From NCBI GenBank assembly GCA_937944445.1, contig CALDYP010000017.1:62001-126000 (forward strand): DNA of 64,000 bases. The letters are read 5' to 3'. The notes beneath the pieces are model-generated. The model saw nothing but the letters and a program-made list of their open reading frames with translations, searched no databases and was not told the origin of the DNA. Below, piece after piece: positions 53,899-64,000 of the stretch; the first letter of the stretch is position 1; each line of letters opens with the position of its first letter. The stretch comes from an uncultured Anaerolineae bacterium. Its GTDB lineage: Bacteria; Chloroflexota; Anaerolineae; Aggregatilineales; Phototrophicaceae. The translations under genes and the position numbers were made by a program.

Positions 53899-56800
53899 AT
53901 GTCCTATCATCCTGTAGAAACTGATCAAAACCCCGTGGACACTTGGCTGGGGCGGCGGTTGCAAATTAACTGGGAAGTGGCGATCTACATCCTCATCTTG
54001 GTGATCGCCATCCTGACGCGCTTCATGCACTTGGGCGACCGCGTGATGAGCCACGACGAGAGCTTGCACACGCGCTTCTCGTGGAACCTCTACCACAGCG
54101 GCAACTTTCAACACACGCCGTTGATGCACGGGCCGATCCTGTTCCATATGGTGGCGTTGAGCTATTCGATCTTCGGGGACAGTGACTTCTCCGCGCGCGT
54201 GTACACCGCTGTCGTGGGCGTGATGATGGTCATGTCGCCGCTGCTGTTCCGCTACTGGCTCAAGCCGTGGGGGACGATCCTCGTCTCAATCGGCATCTTG
54301 ATCTCGCCGCTGCTGATGTACTACCACCGCTACATCCGAGAAGACACGCCCACGATCATGGCGGGGATCCTCATGCTCTGGGCGATTTTGATGTACTTGA
54401 GCGGGCCGCCAAGCGTGCGCCACAAACCGTACTGGTACTACGTGCTGGCGTTCGGGATGATCTGGAACCTCGGCACGAAAGAGACGGCCTTCATGGACGT
54501 GGCCATCCTTGGCATCTTCCTTGCGCTGTTCTGGTTCGTGCGGATGGGCCAGTACTTCATGGCACAGCGCCAGCTCGTCTTTAACGCCAAGCGGGCGTTC
54601 TTGCTGCTGGCGTTCGGGGGGATGTTGGGCGCGGTGATGTCGCTGGGGACGTATATCGTGCTGGATGTGATCCAGTTCGATATGTTCAACCCGCCGCCCG
54701 GAACGGCTTTTCACGAGATGCCCGCTGTTCAGCAAACCACCTACTTCCTGTGGACGGGGCTAGTGGTGCTGGTGATGCTCTTCACCATCATCTCAACCGC
54801 TGCATGGGGCTACTTCAAAGCGGGGCGGCGCGGCTTGCCGTGGGGGCAGATCGCCTTCATGGCCGGGATCATGCTGGCCAGCGGCTTTGCGCTGGTGATC
54901 GTGGAGGAACTCTCGCACACGACGCAAGGCCGACCGGACGCCGTCGCGCAGCCGCTGCGGTGGTTCCCGCTAGTGGCGACGTGGGTAATCTGTATCTTGG
55001 CCTGCGCGTTTTTCATCGTGTTCCGTCGGCGGCCCGGCGATGTGCCTGCTGACCGCACCACGCAAACGCGCGGCACGGGCTTGTGGGGCTTCCTCGATCT
55101 GTTCCCTGAGTTCAGCCTCATGGTCGTCATCGGCACGCTGATTCTGCCGTGGGCGGCAGCGCTCATCCCTTACGTGATGAGCGGCACAACGGACGACTTT
55201 GCGGTGATTGGCCGCTCATTAGAGCCGCTGGCAAGCGTCGTGCGCACGCTGCCCAACCCATCGATTAGCTCCGGGGAGAATATCTGGCAGGATTATCAAG
55301 TGGGGCAGGTGCTGTTGGGCTTCATGGCGTGGCTGCCGCTGTTCATCACGATGATCGTGATCGGTGTGTCGTGGAACGCGCGGCAGTGGCTCATCACGGC
55401 GGCGATCTTCCACACAATCTTTGTCTTCTTCTTTACGACGATGTTCACCAACTTGTACGGCCTGATGACGGGCATGTACTACAGCTTGGGCTACTGGCTG
55501 GAGCAGCAAGGCGTGCGCCGCGGCAGCCAACCGCAGTACTATTACCTGCTCGTCGTCATGCCAATTTATGAGTTCTTGGCGATTGCAGGCAGTGTGGGCG
55601 CGATGTTCGCCGGGTTGACGATCTTCTGGAGGCGCGCCGCCGAGGAGGACAAAGCTGAGGACGAGCTGGAAGAACAGATCGTCAAAGAAGCGGGCAAGAG
55701 CAAGCGTCAACCCCTCGCTTATGAGGCTGATACCGAGGAGTGGCGGGCAGATGAGCTAATTGAACACGCCTCACCGTCATCGGATGAAGCGCCTTCAGAC
55801 GAAGCGCTGGACACGATCGACCCGCGGGTGATGGCGCGCGCGGAGACGCTCGCTGAGACGGGCAGCGCGGCCCACTCCATCGACAGCATCGAGCGTCTGT
55901 ACGCCCTGCGCGAGTCGCAGCGGCTGGAAGAGCTGCCCTTCCTCATCACGTGGGGCTGGGTGGCGGTGTTCAACTTGATTCTGCTCACGCTGGCGGGTGA
56001 GAAGATGCCGTGGCTGGCCACGCACATGACGCTGCCCATGCTCTTCATCACTGGTTGGTTTGTGAGTCGGATTGTGGTCAAGCTCGACTTGAAGGAGTTC
56101 ATCCAGCGCGGTTGGGTGCAGGTGCTGCTCATCGTGGTGATCATCATCGCGGGCTTGCGCGTGATCGGGCCGTTCGTCATCGGTGATGCGCCGTTCCGCG
56201 GCTTGGAGACGGCTCAACTGCGCGCCACGAACAACTGGCTGCTGGCGGTGGCTGGGTTGGCGGTGGCGTCGATCTTGCTAACGCGGCTTTCCGTCAGTTG
56301 GGCGGCCACGCGGCGGCTGATCGCGGTGGGCTTCTTTGGGTTCCTCGCGTTCCTGACGGCGCGCTCGGCGTGGATGGCCAGCTTCATCAACTACGACCAT
56401 CCAACTGAGTATCTGGTTTACGCGCACAGCGCCCCAGCGGTGAAGACGGTGCTCGACATGATCGACGAACTCAGCCTGCGCATCACCGACGGCAATGAGC
56501 TGGTGTTCGCCTACGACAATGAGGTGTCGTGGCCGTACAGTTGGTACTTCCGCAACTATCCGCGGGCTGTCTTCTTCGACACCACGCCGACGATCCAGCG
56601 CTTGCAGGATGCGATCGTCGTCATCGCTGGGGATGGCAACCGCGCCCGTGTGGAGGCGATCATCGAGGATCGCTACCAGCACTATCGTTTCGTGCGCATG
56701 TGGTGGCCGACTGAGGACTACAAGTTCCTGACGGTGGATCGGATCAACAACTTGTTCGACTTCGACCCGGCCAACGCAGCAGCGGCACAGGTGCGGCGCG

Positions 56801-58035
56801 GCATCTTCGACATCTGGTGGGCGCGGGATTACACGCAGTTCGGCTTGGCCGTGGGCAAGGACTTTAGCCTGCCGCGCTGGCCGGTGCAGAACGCGATGAA
56901 CGTGTGGATCCGCAAAGACGTGGTGGCGCAGATTTGGGCCTTTGGCACGGGCGATGGCACAGTGGAGAATCCGCTCGATAACCTGCCGGTGAATCAATGC
57001 AACGCCAACTTCCAAGACTTGCAGCCGATCCAAGTGCTAACAAGCGCGCCGATCCCGTTAGCGCGCCCGCTGGCGATGGCTTTTGGCCCGGATGGCAACC
57101 TCTACGTGGCAGAAGAGGGCAACCATCGCATCAGCGTGTTCGACCCGAGGACAGGCGCGTATCTGACGAGCTACGGCACGGCGGGGTCATCCCTTGACAG
57201 CTTGGAGTTGAACCGCCCCAACAGCCTCACCTTTGACCAGAACGGCAGCCCGATCATCGTTGACACGTGGAACTTCCGCATCAAGCAGCTGTCGCCGGAC
57301 TTCTCAGAGATTGGGACTGTGTGGGGGCAGATGGGCTTGTACGGCTTGAACGCGCCGACCGTGCCAACGGACGGCTTCTGGGGGCCGCGCGATGCCAAAG
57401 TGGACGCGCGCGGGCGCGTGCTGGTGATGGACACAGGCAACAAGCGCCTGCGCGTGTACGAGATCGTCGACGGGGTGGCTGTGTGGAGCTTCGACATTGG
57501 GCGCGGCGGCAGCGGCCCCGGCGAGCTGGACGAGCCGACGAGCTTGGTGATCCATCCGGTGGATGGGCGCATCTTCATCGCCGACATGTGGAACCAGCGG
57601 ATTGCCGTGTTCACCGCCGATGGCCAGTTCTTGACGAACTATCCGGTGCGGGCGTGGTCGCAGAAGACGGGCAACGCGCCATATCTAGCGCTGGACGTGA
57701 ACCGCAACCTGCTCTACGCGACTGACCCGGACGCGGGGCGGGTGCTGGTCTACACGATCGACGGCGAATGCGTCGGCTCGTTCGGGTCGCTCGCGCTGAC
57801 TTCGGGCGTGTCTAATCAGTTTGGGTTGGCCAGCGGCATTGCGGTGGACGATCAAGGCTTTGTATACGTGTCAGATGCGGCGCTGGGGCGCATCCTCAAG
57901 TTCCAGCCGTTCCCTGTGCAAGGGGCAGCCGCTGAACCCATAATCGTGCCGTTGATGCTGGAAGACGTTATGCCCCCCATAGAGGAGGCGACTGCCGAGC
58001 TGACCGCTGAGGCTCAGGCAACGGCAGCCGAGTAA
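53899..58035 (+). CDS. TIGR03663/Agl23-like GT-C membrane protein fused to a six-bladed NHL propeller
   Basis: 1378 residues. The N-terminal half has the TIGR03663 pattern: helix EVAIYILILVIAILTRFMHL, first loop RVMSHDESLHTRFSWNLYHSG with the acidic GT-C residues, HTPLMHGPILFHM, and some ten helices. A charged cytoplasmic linker (about 575-670) and further helices follow. The C-terminal 320 residues hold six NHL blades (starts near LARPLAMAF at 1055, LNRPNSLTF, FWGPRDAKV, LDEPTSLVI, APYLALDV, FGLASGIAV), enough for a closed propeller, then an Ala/Glu/Thr tail. The propeller would lie outside the membrane and could bind protein or glycan. ATG 53899 is spaced 6 nt from AGAGGG. Last gene of the operon. 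Confidence 0.82.
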   Translation: MSYHPVETDQNPVDTWLGRRLQINWEVAIYILILVIAILTRFMHLGDRVMSHDESLHTRFSWNLYHSGNFQHTPLMHGPILFHMVALSYSIFGDSDFSARVYTAVVGVMMVMSPLLFRYWLKPWGTILVSIGILISPLLMYYHRYIREDTPTIMAGILMLWAILMYLSGPPSVRHKPYWYYVLAFGMIWNLGTKETAFMDVAILGIFLALFWFVRMGQYFMAQRQLVFNAKRAFLLLAFGGMLGAVMSLGTYIVLDVIQFDMFNPPPGTAFHEMPAVQQTTYFLWTGLVVLVMLFTIISTAAWGYFKAGRRGLPWGQIAFMAGIMLASGFALVIVEELSHTTQGRPDAVAQPLRWFPLVATWVICILACAFFIVFRRRPGDVPADRTTQTRGTGLWGFLDLFPEFSLMVVIGTLILPWAAALIPYVMSGTTDDFAVIGRSLEPLASVVRTLPNPSISSGENIWQDYQVGQVLLGFMAWLPLFITMIVIGVSWNARQWLITAAIFHTIFVFFFTTMFTNLYGLMTGMYYSLGYWLEQQGVRRGSQPQYYYLLVVMPIYEFLAIAGSVGAMFAGLTIFWRRAAEEDKAEDELEEQIVKEAGKSKRQPLAYEADTEEWRADELIEHASPSSDEAPSDEALDTIDPRVMARAETLAETGSAAHSIDSIERLYALRESQRLEELPFLITWGWVAVFNLILLTLAGEKMPWLATHMTLPMLFITGWFVSRIVVKLDLKEFIQRGWVQVLLIVVIIIAGLRVIGPFVIGDAPFRGLETAQLRATNNWLLAVAGLAVASILLTRLSVSWAATRRLIAVGFFGFLAFLTARSAWMASFINYDHPTEYLVYAHSAPAVKTVLDMIDELSLRITDGNELVFAYDNEVSWPYSWYFRNYPRAVFFDTTPTIQRLQDAIVVIAGDGNRARVEAIIEDRYQHYRFVRMWWPTEDYKFLTVDRINNLFDFDPANAAAAQVRRGIFDIWWARDYTQFGLAVGKDFSLPRWPVQNAMNVWIRKDVVAQIWAFGTGDGTVENPLDNLPVNQCNANFQDLQPIQVLTSAPIPLARPLAMAFGPDGNLYVAEEGNHRISVFDPRTGAYLTSYGTAGSSLDSLELNRPNSLTFDQNGSPIIVDTWNFRIKQLSPDFSEIGTVWGQMGLYGLNAPTVPTDGFWGPRDAKVDARGRVLVMDTGNKRLRVYEIVDGVAVWSFDIGRGGSGPGELDEPTSLVIHPVDGRIFIADMWNQRIAVFTADGQFLTNYPVRAWSQKTGNAPYLALDVNRNLLYATDPDAGRVLVYTIDGECVGSFGSLALTSGVSNQFGLASGIAVDDQGFVYVSDAALGRILKFQPFPVQGAAAEPIIVPLMLEDVMPPIEEATAELTAEAQATAAE

Positions 58036-58040
58036 CGTGC

Positions 58041-58070
58041 TTGACACTGCCGCTTGCTGCGTGTTAAAAT
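58041..58070 (+). promoter_or_regulatory. Strong sigma70-like promoter of the nusA-infB operon
   Basis: Perfect TTGACA (58041-58046), an 18-bp spacer and TAAAAT (58065-58070), directly after the end of the preceding gene. Predicted start near 58077 gives a leader of about 90 nt. Confidence 0.78.
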
Positions 58071-58092
58071 TCAGTCAATCGTAGATCAACGT

Positions 58093-58120
58093 CGAGAAGT
58101 GGGCTAACCCCCACTTTTCG
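58093..58120 (+). promoter_or_regulatory. Leader hairpin of the nusA operon
   Basis: CGAGAAGTGGG (58093-58103), loop CTAACC, CCCACTTTTCG (58110-58120): an 11-bp stem with one G-U pair, followed by TTTTAG. It is about 15 nt into the predicted transcript and 47 nt before nusA. It may be an attenuator/terminator sensing NusA, or simply a transcript-stabilising hairpin. Confidence 0.65.
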
Positions 58121-58166
58121 TTTTAGTAGAGGTAGATGCACGAGGAATTAGTGCGAGAGAGTTCAA

Positions 58167-60017
<1,851 letters not shown>

Positions 60018-60027
60018 AGGCGCAGCG

Positions 60028-60291
60028 ATGAACAGCCGCCCCAAACATACGCCAATTCGCACGTGCGTTGTGTGCCGTGAGAAGAGCGGCAAACGCACGC
60101 TGACGCGGGTCGTGTACAGCGAGACAGGCCTTGTAATTGATCTGACGGGCAAAGCGCATGGCAGAGGGGCGTATCTGTGTGATAACCCTGACTGCTGGCA
60201 GCGAGCCGCGACAACGGACGTGCTGGCGCACGCGCTGCGAGTGCGGCTGACCGCCGACGACCGCGAGCGGATACGGCAGCGCGTCGTATGA
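60028..60291 (+). CDS. rnpM: YlxR/RnpM family RNA-binding protein
   Basis: 87 residues with the family pattern: HTPIRTCVVCREKSGKRTL (CxxC pair), VDL-like VIDLTGKAHGRGAYLC and a helical end. In Bacillus this protein binds RNase P and modulates its activity; here it occupies its usual place between nusA and infB. The longer symbol ylxR is an accepted alias. A 28-nt hairpin separates it from infB. Confidence 0.92.
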   Translation: MNSRPKHTPIRTCVVCREKSGKRTLTRVVYSETGLVIDLTGKAHGRGAYLCDNPDCWQRAATTDVLAHALRVRLTADDRERIRQRVV

Positions 60292-60312
60292 ACCACCGAA
60301 TCTATTACGCAC

Positions 60313-60340
60313 GGTAAGCAGGGCGGTTGCCTTGCTTACC
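60313..60340 (+). promoter_or_regulatory. Long hairpin between rnpM and infB
   Basis: GGTAAGCAGGGC (60313-60324), loop GGTT, GCCTTGCTTACC (60329-60340): a 12-bp stem with one G-U pair and a tetraloop, ending 31 nt before the infB ATG. No U-run follows, so control of infB translation or mRNA processing is more likely than termination. Confidence 0.65.
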
Positions 60341-60371
60341 TCCTGCTGAAACAGCAATGGAGAAGGAAAGC

Positions 60372-62177
60372 ATGGCAACTGAGAAGCAGCAAGTATTGAT
60401 CCCCGATTATGTAACCGTTCGTGATCTTGCTGGGATCATCAAAGCTAGCCCGCTTGAGGTGATGAAGAAGCTCATCGCCAACGGCATCATGGTGTCGATC
60501 AATCAGCAGATCGACTTTGACACAGCCGCCATCGTGGTGGAAGATATGGGGTTTGAGGCCGTCTCAGCTACGGCAGTGGCCCAGCAGGAGAAGGAACAAG
60601 CCCGCGCGAAGGAAATCAGCAAGAAATTTGAAGAGATCTATCAGGGGGAGGATGCGTCGAACCTCGTGCCGCGCCCGCCAGTGGTGACGATCCTAGGGCA
60701 CGTTGACCACGGCAAGACGACGCTGCTTGATACGATTCGCTCAACGTCGGTGGCGGCGGGCGAGGCCGGCGGCATCACCCAGCACATCGGCGCATATCGC
60801 GTCCAGCATGAAGGGCGGTCGATCACCTTCCTCGACACCCCCGGCCATCAAGCGTTTACCGCGATGCGCGCACGCGGCTCGAACAGCGCGGACATTGCTG
60901 TGCTGGTGGTCGCGGCAGATGACGGCGTGATGCCGACGACGCGCGAGGCGCTCAACCACGTGCGCGCCGCCAATTTGCCGGTCATCGTCGCCATTACGAA
61001 GGTGGACAAGCACAACGCGAACGTTGACCGCGTAAAGCAGCAGCTTGCCCAGTTGGGGCTTCAGCCTGATGACTGGGATGGCGACACGCTGATGATTCCG
61101 GTCAACTCGCTCAAGAAGGAGGGCATCCCTGACCTGCTGGAGGCGATTCTGCTGGTAGCGGACAGCAACAACTTCGTCGCTAACCCGAAAGGCTCGCCGC
61201 GCGGGGTTGTGTTGGAGGCGCGGATGGATCGCCACCGTGGCACAATGGCCACGCTGCTGGTTCAGAATGGCACGCTGCGCATCGGCGATTATGTGCTCTC
61301 TGGGACGAGCCACGGGCGCATCAAGGCGATGTACGATGACCGCGGCAAATCGATCAAGGAAGCGACGCCCTCGACGCCGGTCGAAGTGCTGGGCTTGAAC
61401 GAGCCGCCTACCCCCGGCGACCGCTGGGAGACGGTCAAGAACGAACGCGAAGCGCGCGCCATCGTCCAAGATCGGCTGAACGACGAGAAAGCCCGCAGCC
61501 AAGCGCCCACCCGCACCTTCACGCTCGAAGACCTCTACGCCAACCTTGAGTCGAGCGAGCGCAAAGAGATTAACCTCATCATCAAGGTGGACGTGCAAGG
61601 CTCGATCCAGCCGATCGTGGACACGATCAAAGACCTGAGCGAGAACAACCCCGAAAAGGTGCGGATTCGCGTGCTGGCGGCAGAAGTCGGCAACGTGAGC
61701 GAGGCCGACGTGATGCTGGCCAGCGCGTCCAAAGCGATCATTATGGCGTTCAACACCGATGTGCCCGCCAGCGTAGAGCGCTCGGCCTCGTCCCAGCGTG
61801 TTGAGATTCGCAAGTACAACATCATCTACAAGCTCTTTGAAGACCTCGAGATGGCGCTCAAGGGCATGCTTGATCCCAAGTACGAACCGAAGACCATCGG
61901 CAAGGCGGAAGTGCGCGCTGTGTTCAAAATCTCGCGCGTGGGGGCGATTGCGGGCTGCTACCTGCTCGAAGGCGAGGCACGGCGCAACGCGAAGGCGCGC
62001 GTTTATCGCCAAGACAAGGTGCTGGCGGAGAACGTGCCGGTGTCGTCGCTCAAGCGCTTCAACGAGGACGTGCGCGAGGTGCGCACCGGCTATGAGTGCG
62101 GCGTGGGGCTGGACGGCTTCAGCGACTTTGCCGAGGGCGACGTGATCGAGTTCTTTGTGATGGAGCGTGTCAACTAG
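60372..62177 (+). CDS. infB: Translation initiation factor IF-2
   Basis: 601-residue GTPase that brings initiator tRNA to the 30S subunit; a short-N-terminus form. A small IF2_N-like helical domain ([29 protein letters not shown]) precedes the G domain: G1 GHVDHGKT (109-116), DTPGHQAF for G3, and G4 written ITKVDK with Thr209 where most IF-2 proteins have Asn (NKxD). Domains II-IV follow ([43 protein letters not shown]). ATG 60372 is chosen for the AAGGA just upstream. ATG 60357 lacks one. Directly followed by rbfA. Confidence 0.95.
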   Translation: MATEKQQVLIPDYVTVRDLAGIIKASPLEVMKKLIANGIMVSINQQIDFDTAAIVVEDMGFEAVSATAVAQQEKEQARAKEISKKFEEIYQGEDASNLVPRPPVVTILGHVDHGKTTLLDTIRSTSVAAGEAGGITQHIGAYRVQHEGRSITFLDTPGHQAFTAMRARGSNSADIAVLVVAADDGVMPTTREALNHVRAANLPVIVAITKVDKHNANVDRVKQQLAQLGLQPDDWDGDTLMIPVNSLKKEGIPDLLEAILLVADSNNFVANPKGSPRGVVLEARMDRHRGTMATLLVQNGTLRIGDYVLSGTSHGRIKAMYDDRGKSIKEATPSTPVEVLGLNEPPTPGDRWETVKNEREARAIVQDRLNDEKARSQAPTRTFTLEDLYANLESSERKEINLIIKVDVQGSIQPIVDTIKDLSENNPEKVRIRVLAAEVGNVSEADVMLASASKAIIMAFNTDVPASVERSASSQRVEIRKYNIIYKLFEDLEMALKGMLDPKYEPKTIGKAEVRAVFKISRVGAIAGCYLLEGEARRNAKARVYRQDKVLAENVPVSSLKRFNEDVREVRTGYECGVGLDGFSDFAEGDVIEFFVMERVN

Positions 62178-62178
62178 C

Positions 62179-62565
62179 ATGGGTGTCAAACAACAACGCA
62201 TGAACGAGCGGATCCGCGAGATCCTGAGCGAATTGGTGCGGCGCGACGTCGCCGACCCGCGCTTGCAGCAGGTCACCATTACTGAGGTCAGCCTTGACCC
62301 TGAGATGGTGTATGCGACGGTGTACGTCAATGCGCTGGGCGACGAAAGCCGCCAGAGCGACGTGATGGACGGGCTGAAGCGCGCATCAGGCTTTTTGAGA
62401 CGGGAGACGGGCAAGCGTATTCGCCTGCGCAACACGCCGGAATTGATCTTCCGTTGGGACACTACGCTCGAAACCGGTGAACACATCAACCGACTGCTGG
62501 ACGATTTGGAGATTCCACCCCCTGACCCTGAAGATATGATCGAGGATGATGATGAATTGGACTGA
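62179..62565 (+). CDS. rbfA: Ribosome-binding factor A
   Basis: 128-residue 30S maturation factor with the KH-type pattern RMNERIREILSELVRRDVADPRL, VTITEVSLDPEMVYATVYVN, GFLRRETGKRIRLRNTPEL and FRWDTTLETGEHINRLL. It ends in a strongly acidic tail (DPEDMIEDDDELD). Starts 1 nt after infB stops and overlaps nrnA by 14 nt, so it is translationally coupled on both sides. Confidence 0.94.
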   Translation: MGVKQQRMNERIREILSELVRRDVADPRLQQVTITEVSLDPEMVYATVYVNALGDESRQSDVMDGLKRASGFLRRETGKRIRLRNTPELIFRWDTTLETGEHINRLLDDLEIPPPDPEDMIEDDDELD

Positions 62566-63526
62566 AACATATGAGACGCTGCTGGCCGCTGAGCGGATTG
62601 TGGTCGTCTCGCACCCCAGCCCAGACGGCGACGCCATCGGCTCGCTGCTAGGGATGACGAATCAACTGCGCGCGCTGGGGAAAGACGTCACCTGCGCGGT
62701 GGACAAAGGCGTGCCAGAGTTCTTGCAGTTCTTGCCCGGCGCGGAGACAGTGCTGCCGAGCTTGGAAAGCGGCGATTGGGATCTGATGGTGTTTGTGGAC
62801 GCGGGCGACATCGACCGCGCGGGCGAGGTGGGCGCGTATGCGCTGGCGCACACGCAACGCATCATCAACATCGACCACCACCCCACCAACCCACGCTTTG
62901 GCGATGTCGCGCTGGTCGTACCCGAGTCGCCCAGCGCGGCGGAGATCATCTGCGAACTGTGGGAGCGCGTCGGCTTGACTGATTACGGCCCAAACGTGGC
63001 TGTGCCCCTGCTAACAGGGATGGTGACGGACACGCTGGGCTTCCGCACGAGCAGCACCACCCCGCGCACGCTCGAATTGGCGATGAAGCTCATGCAGCGC
63101 GGCGCGTCGCTGACGGAGATCACCGCGCGCACGCTCGACGTGATGGAAGCGGACGAGCTGGAGCTGTGGAAGCGCGTGCTGCCGCGGGTAGTGGTTGAAG
63201 ATCAGCTGGCGTATGTCAGCGTGCGCGCGGAGGATGTCGCTGCGGTCGGGCTGGACGACACAACAGACGCAGGACTCGTGCAGTTTCTCGTGCGCGTGAG
63301 TCAAGTGATGGTGGCGTGCGTGTTGAAAGAGTACGAGGACGAGGTGCGGCTGAGCTTGCGCGCCAAGCGCGGCTATGACGTGGCCAGCGTTGCCAAGTCG
63401 TTGGGCGGGGGCGGGCACTTGCAGGCCTCGGGCGCAACGCTCCACATGAGCCTTGCGGAAGCGGAGGCGCTGGTGCTGCCGCTGGTGCGTGACGTCGTGC
63501 GCAAAGGCAAGCTTGAGATTGTTTAA
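62552..63526 (+). CDS. nrnA: DHH-family oligoribonuclease / pAp phosphatase, NrnA type
   Basis: 324 residues. The DHH domain has SHPSPDGDAIGS, VFVDAGDIDRAG and NIDHHPTNPRFGD, which together bind two metal ions; the C-terminal DHHA1 domain has the GGGGHLQASGA motif. Such enzymes degrade 2-5-nt RNA oligomers and pAp. Among three consecutive ATGs (62546, 62549, 62552), the third has the best distance from GAGG. Sits between rbfA and truB, the usual place in Gram-positive-like operons. Its end overlaps the truB start by 14 nt. Confidence 0.92.
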   Translation: MNWTETYETLLAAERIVVVSHPSPDGDAIGSLLGMTNQLRALGKDVTCAVDKGVPEFLQFLPGAETVLPSLESGDWDLMVFVDAGDIDRAGEVGAYALAHTQRIINIDHHPTNPRFGDVALVVPESPSAAEIICELWERVGLTDYGPNVAVPLLTGMVTDTLGFRTSSTTPRTLELAMKLMQRGASLTEITARTLDVMEADELELWKRVLPRVVVEDQLAYVSVRAEDVAAVGLDDTTDAGLVQFLVRVSQVMVACVLKEYEDEVRLSLRAKRGYDVASVAKSLGGGGHLQASGATLHMSLAEAEALVLPLVRDVVRKGKLEIV

Positions 63527-64000
63527 CGGATTTCTCAACGTCAACAAGCCCTCTGGCGTGACGAGCCATGACGTAGTGAATCAGGTGCGGCGGATGCTGC
63601 GCGGGGTCGATCGCAAGTTGAAGGTCGGCCACGCTGGCACGCTCGACCCGCTGGCCGATGGCGTGTTGATCGTCTGCCTCGGCAGCGCCACGCGGCTGAG
63701 CGACTACGTGATGCACGCGGACAAGGGCTACCAAGTGGTGGCGCGGCTGGGCCAAACGACCGACACCTACGACGCGGACGGCACAGTGCTCGATGAGCGG
63801 CCGATCGACCACGTCACCGCGCGCGATATCACGGCGCTGCTGCCCGAGTTCACCGGCGCGCTGATGCAGCACCCGCCAGCCTACAGCGCGATTAAGCAGG
63901 ACGGGCGCAAGCTCTACGAGCTGGCACGCAGCGGCCAAGCGGTCAAGACGGAGCCGCGCGCGGTGCAAATTGACAAGTTGGAGTTGGTGGCGTTTGACTC
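63513..64000 (+). CDS. truB: tRNA pseudouridine(55) synthase (3' end outside window)
   Basis: Modifies U55 in the T-loop of tRNAs. 162 residues are visible, beginning LRLFNGFLNVNKPSGVTSHD. The catalytic Asp lies in GHAGTLDPLADGVL; YDADGTV and QHPPAYSAIKQDGRKLYELAR, typical of the family, follow. There is no ATG: TTG 63513 (5 nt after AAAGG) or TTG 63519 must serve as the start, both inside the end of nrnA. The gene continues past the window. Confidence 0.93.
   Translation, partial: MRLFNGFLNVNKPSGVTSHDVVNQVRRMLRGVDRKLKVGHAGTLDPLADGVLIVCLGSATRLSDYVMHADKGYQVVARLGQTTDTYDADGTVLDERPIDHVTARDITALLPEFTGALMQHPPAYSAIKQDGRKLYELARSGQAVKTEPRAVQIDKLELVAFD

Noticed and set aside
60327-60371. Upstream start of infB
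   Set aside because: It would begin inside the long hairpin; ATG 60372 has AAGGA at a suitable distance.
60741-62570. A 609-codon open frame on the minus strand
   Set aside because: Antisense to infB/rbfA, whose products are unmistakable; composition is unnatural (Arg/His/Val-rich).

Overview
The window is about 64 kb of GC-rich (roughly 65 % by eye), densely packed bacterial chromosome. The gene content points to the phylum Chloroflexota (Anaerolineae-like): DUF2298 ('Chlor_Arch_YYY') and TIGR03663/Agl23-like membrane proteins, many very large GT-C-type glycosyltransferase-like proteins, and a short IF2 in a nusA-rnpM-infB-rbfA-nrnA-truB run. This placement is inferred from families, not from a database search. 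No phage, insertion sequence or CRISPR array was seen.

Region 1 (1-14274, minus strand) is catabolic and transport-related. A leucine / branched-acid (liu/atu-type) operon runs leftward from a sigma70-like promoter at 14336-14365: carboxyltransferase, membrane SGNH hydrolase, isovaleryl-CoA-dehydrogenase-type acyl-CoA dehydrogenase, AtuA, a separate AtuA C-terminal domain, enoyl-CoA hydratase and biotin carboxylase/BCCP. Downstream lies a peptide-type ABC importer (binding protein, DppC-type permease, fused double ATPase, then DppB-type permease cut by the window edge).

Region 2 (14400-32761) holds a double-HTH regulator, a TPR protein and a GT-C-like enzyme in one operon, a heterodimeric ABC exporter with one degenerate ATP site, two more GT-C-like enzymes, a thiolase, biotin-protein ligase (which would serve the biotin carboxylase of region 1), two envelope-associated unknowns and a penicillin-acylase-family hydrolase.

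Region 3 (32891-36306) is housekeeping: gyrA and ribosomal protein L25 converge on a bidirectional terminator, followed by a tRNA-Gly(CCC) with its own terminator.

Region 4 (36547-58035) is the most distinctive part: ten same-strand genes, mostly overlapping or nearly so, encoding an AglD/LPG-synthase-TM-like protein, a GT4 glycosyltransferase, a methyltransferase, a GT39-like protein, a 1867-residue GT-C+DUF2298 fusion carrying an inserted periplasmic-binding-protein-like segment, a second DUF2298 protein, another polytopic protein, an ECF sigma factor with its zinc-finger anti-sigma factor, and an Agl23-like protein fused to a six-bladed NHL propeller. It looks like a regulated cell-surface glycosylation locus with parts resembling archaeal N-glycosylation.

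Region 5 (58041-64000) is the nusA-rnpM-infB-rbfA-nrnA-truB translation/RNA operon, with a strong promoter, a leader hairpin, no rimP, and a second long hairpin before infB. No gene-free stretch exceeds 300 bases; the two largest gaps (14275-14566 and 36307-36546) hold promoters, an operator candidate, palindromes and a pair of degenerate dispersed repeats.
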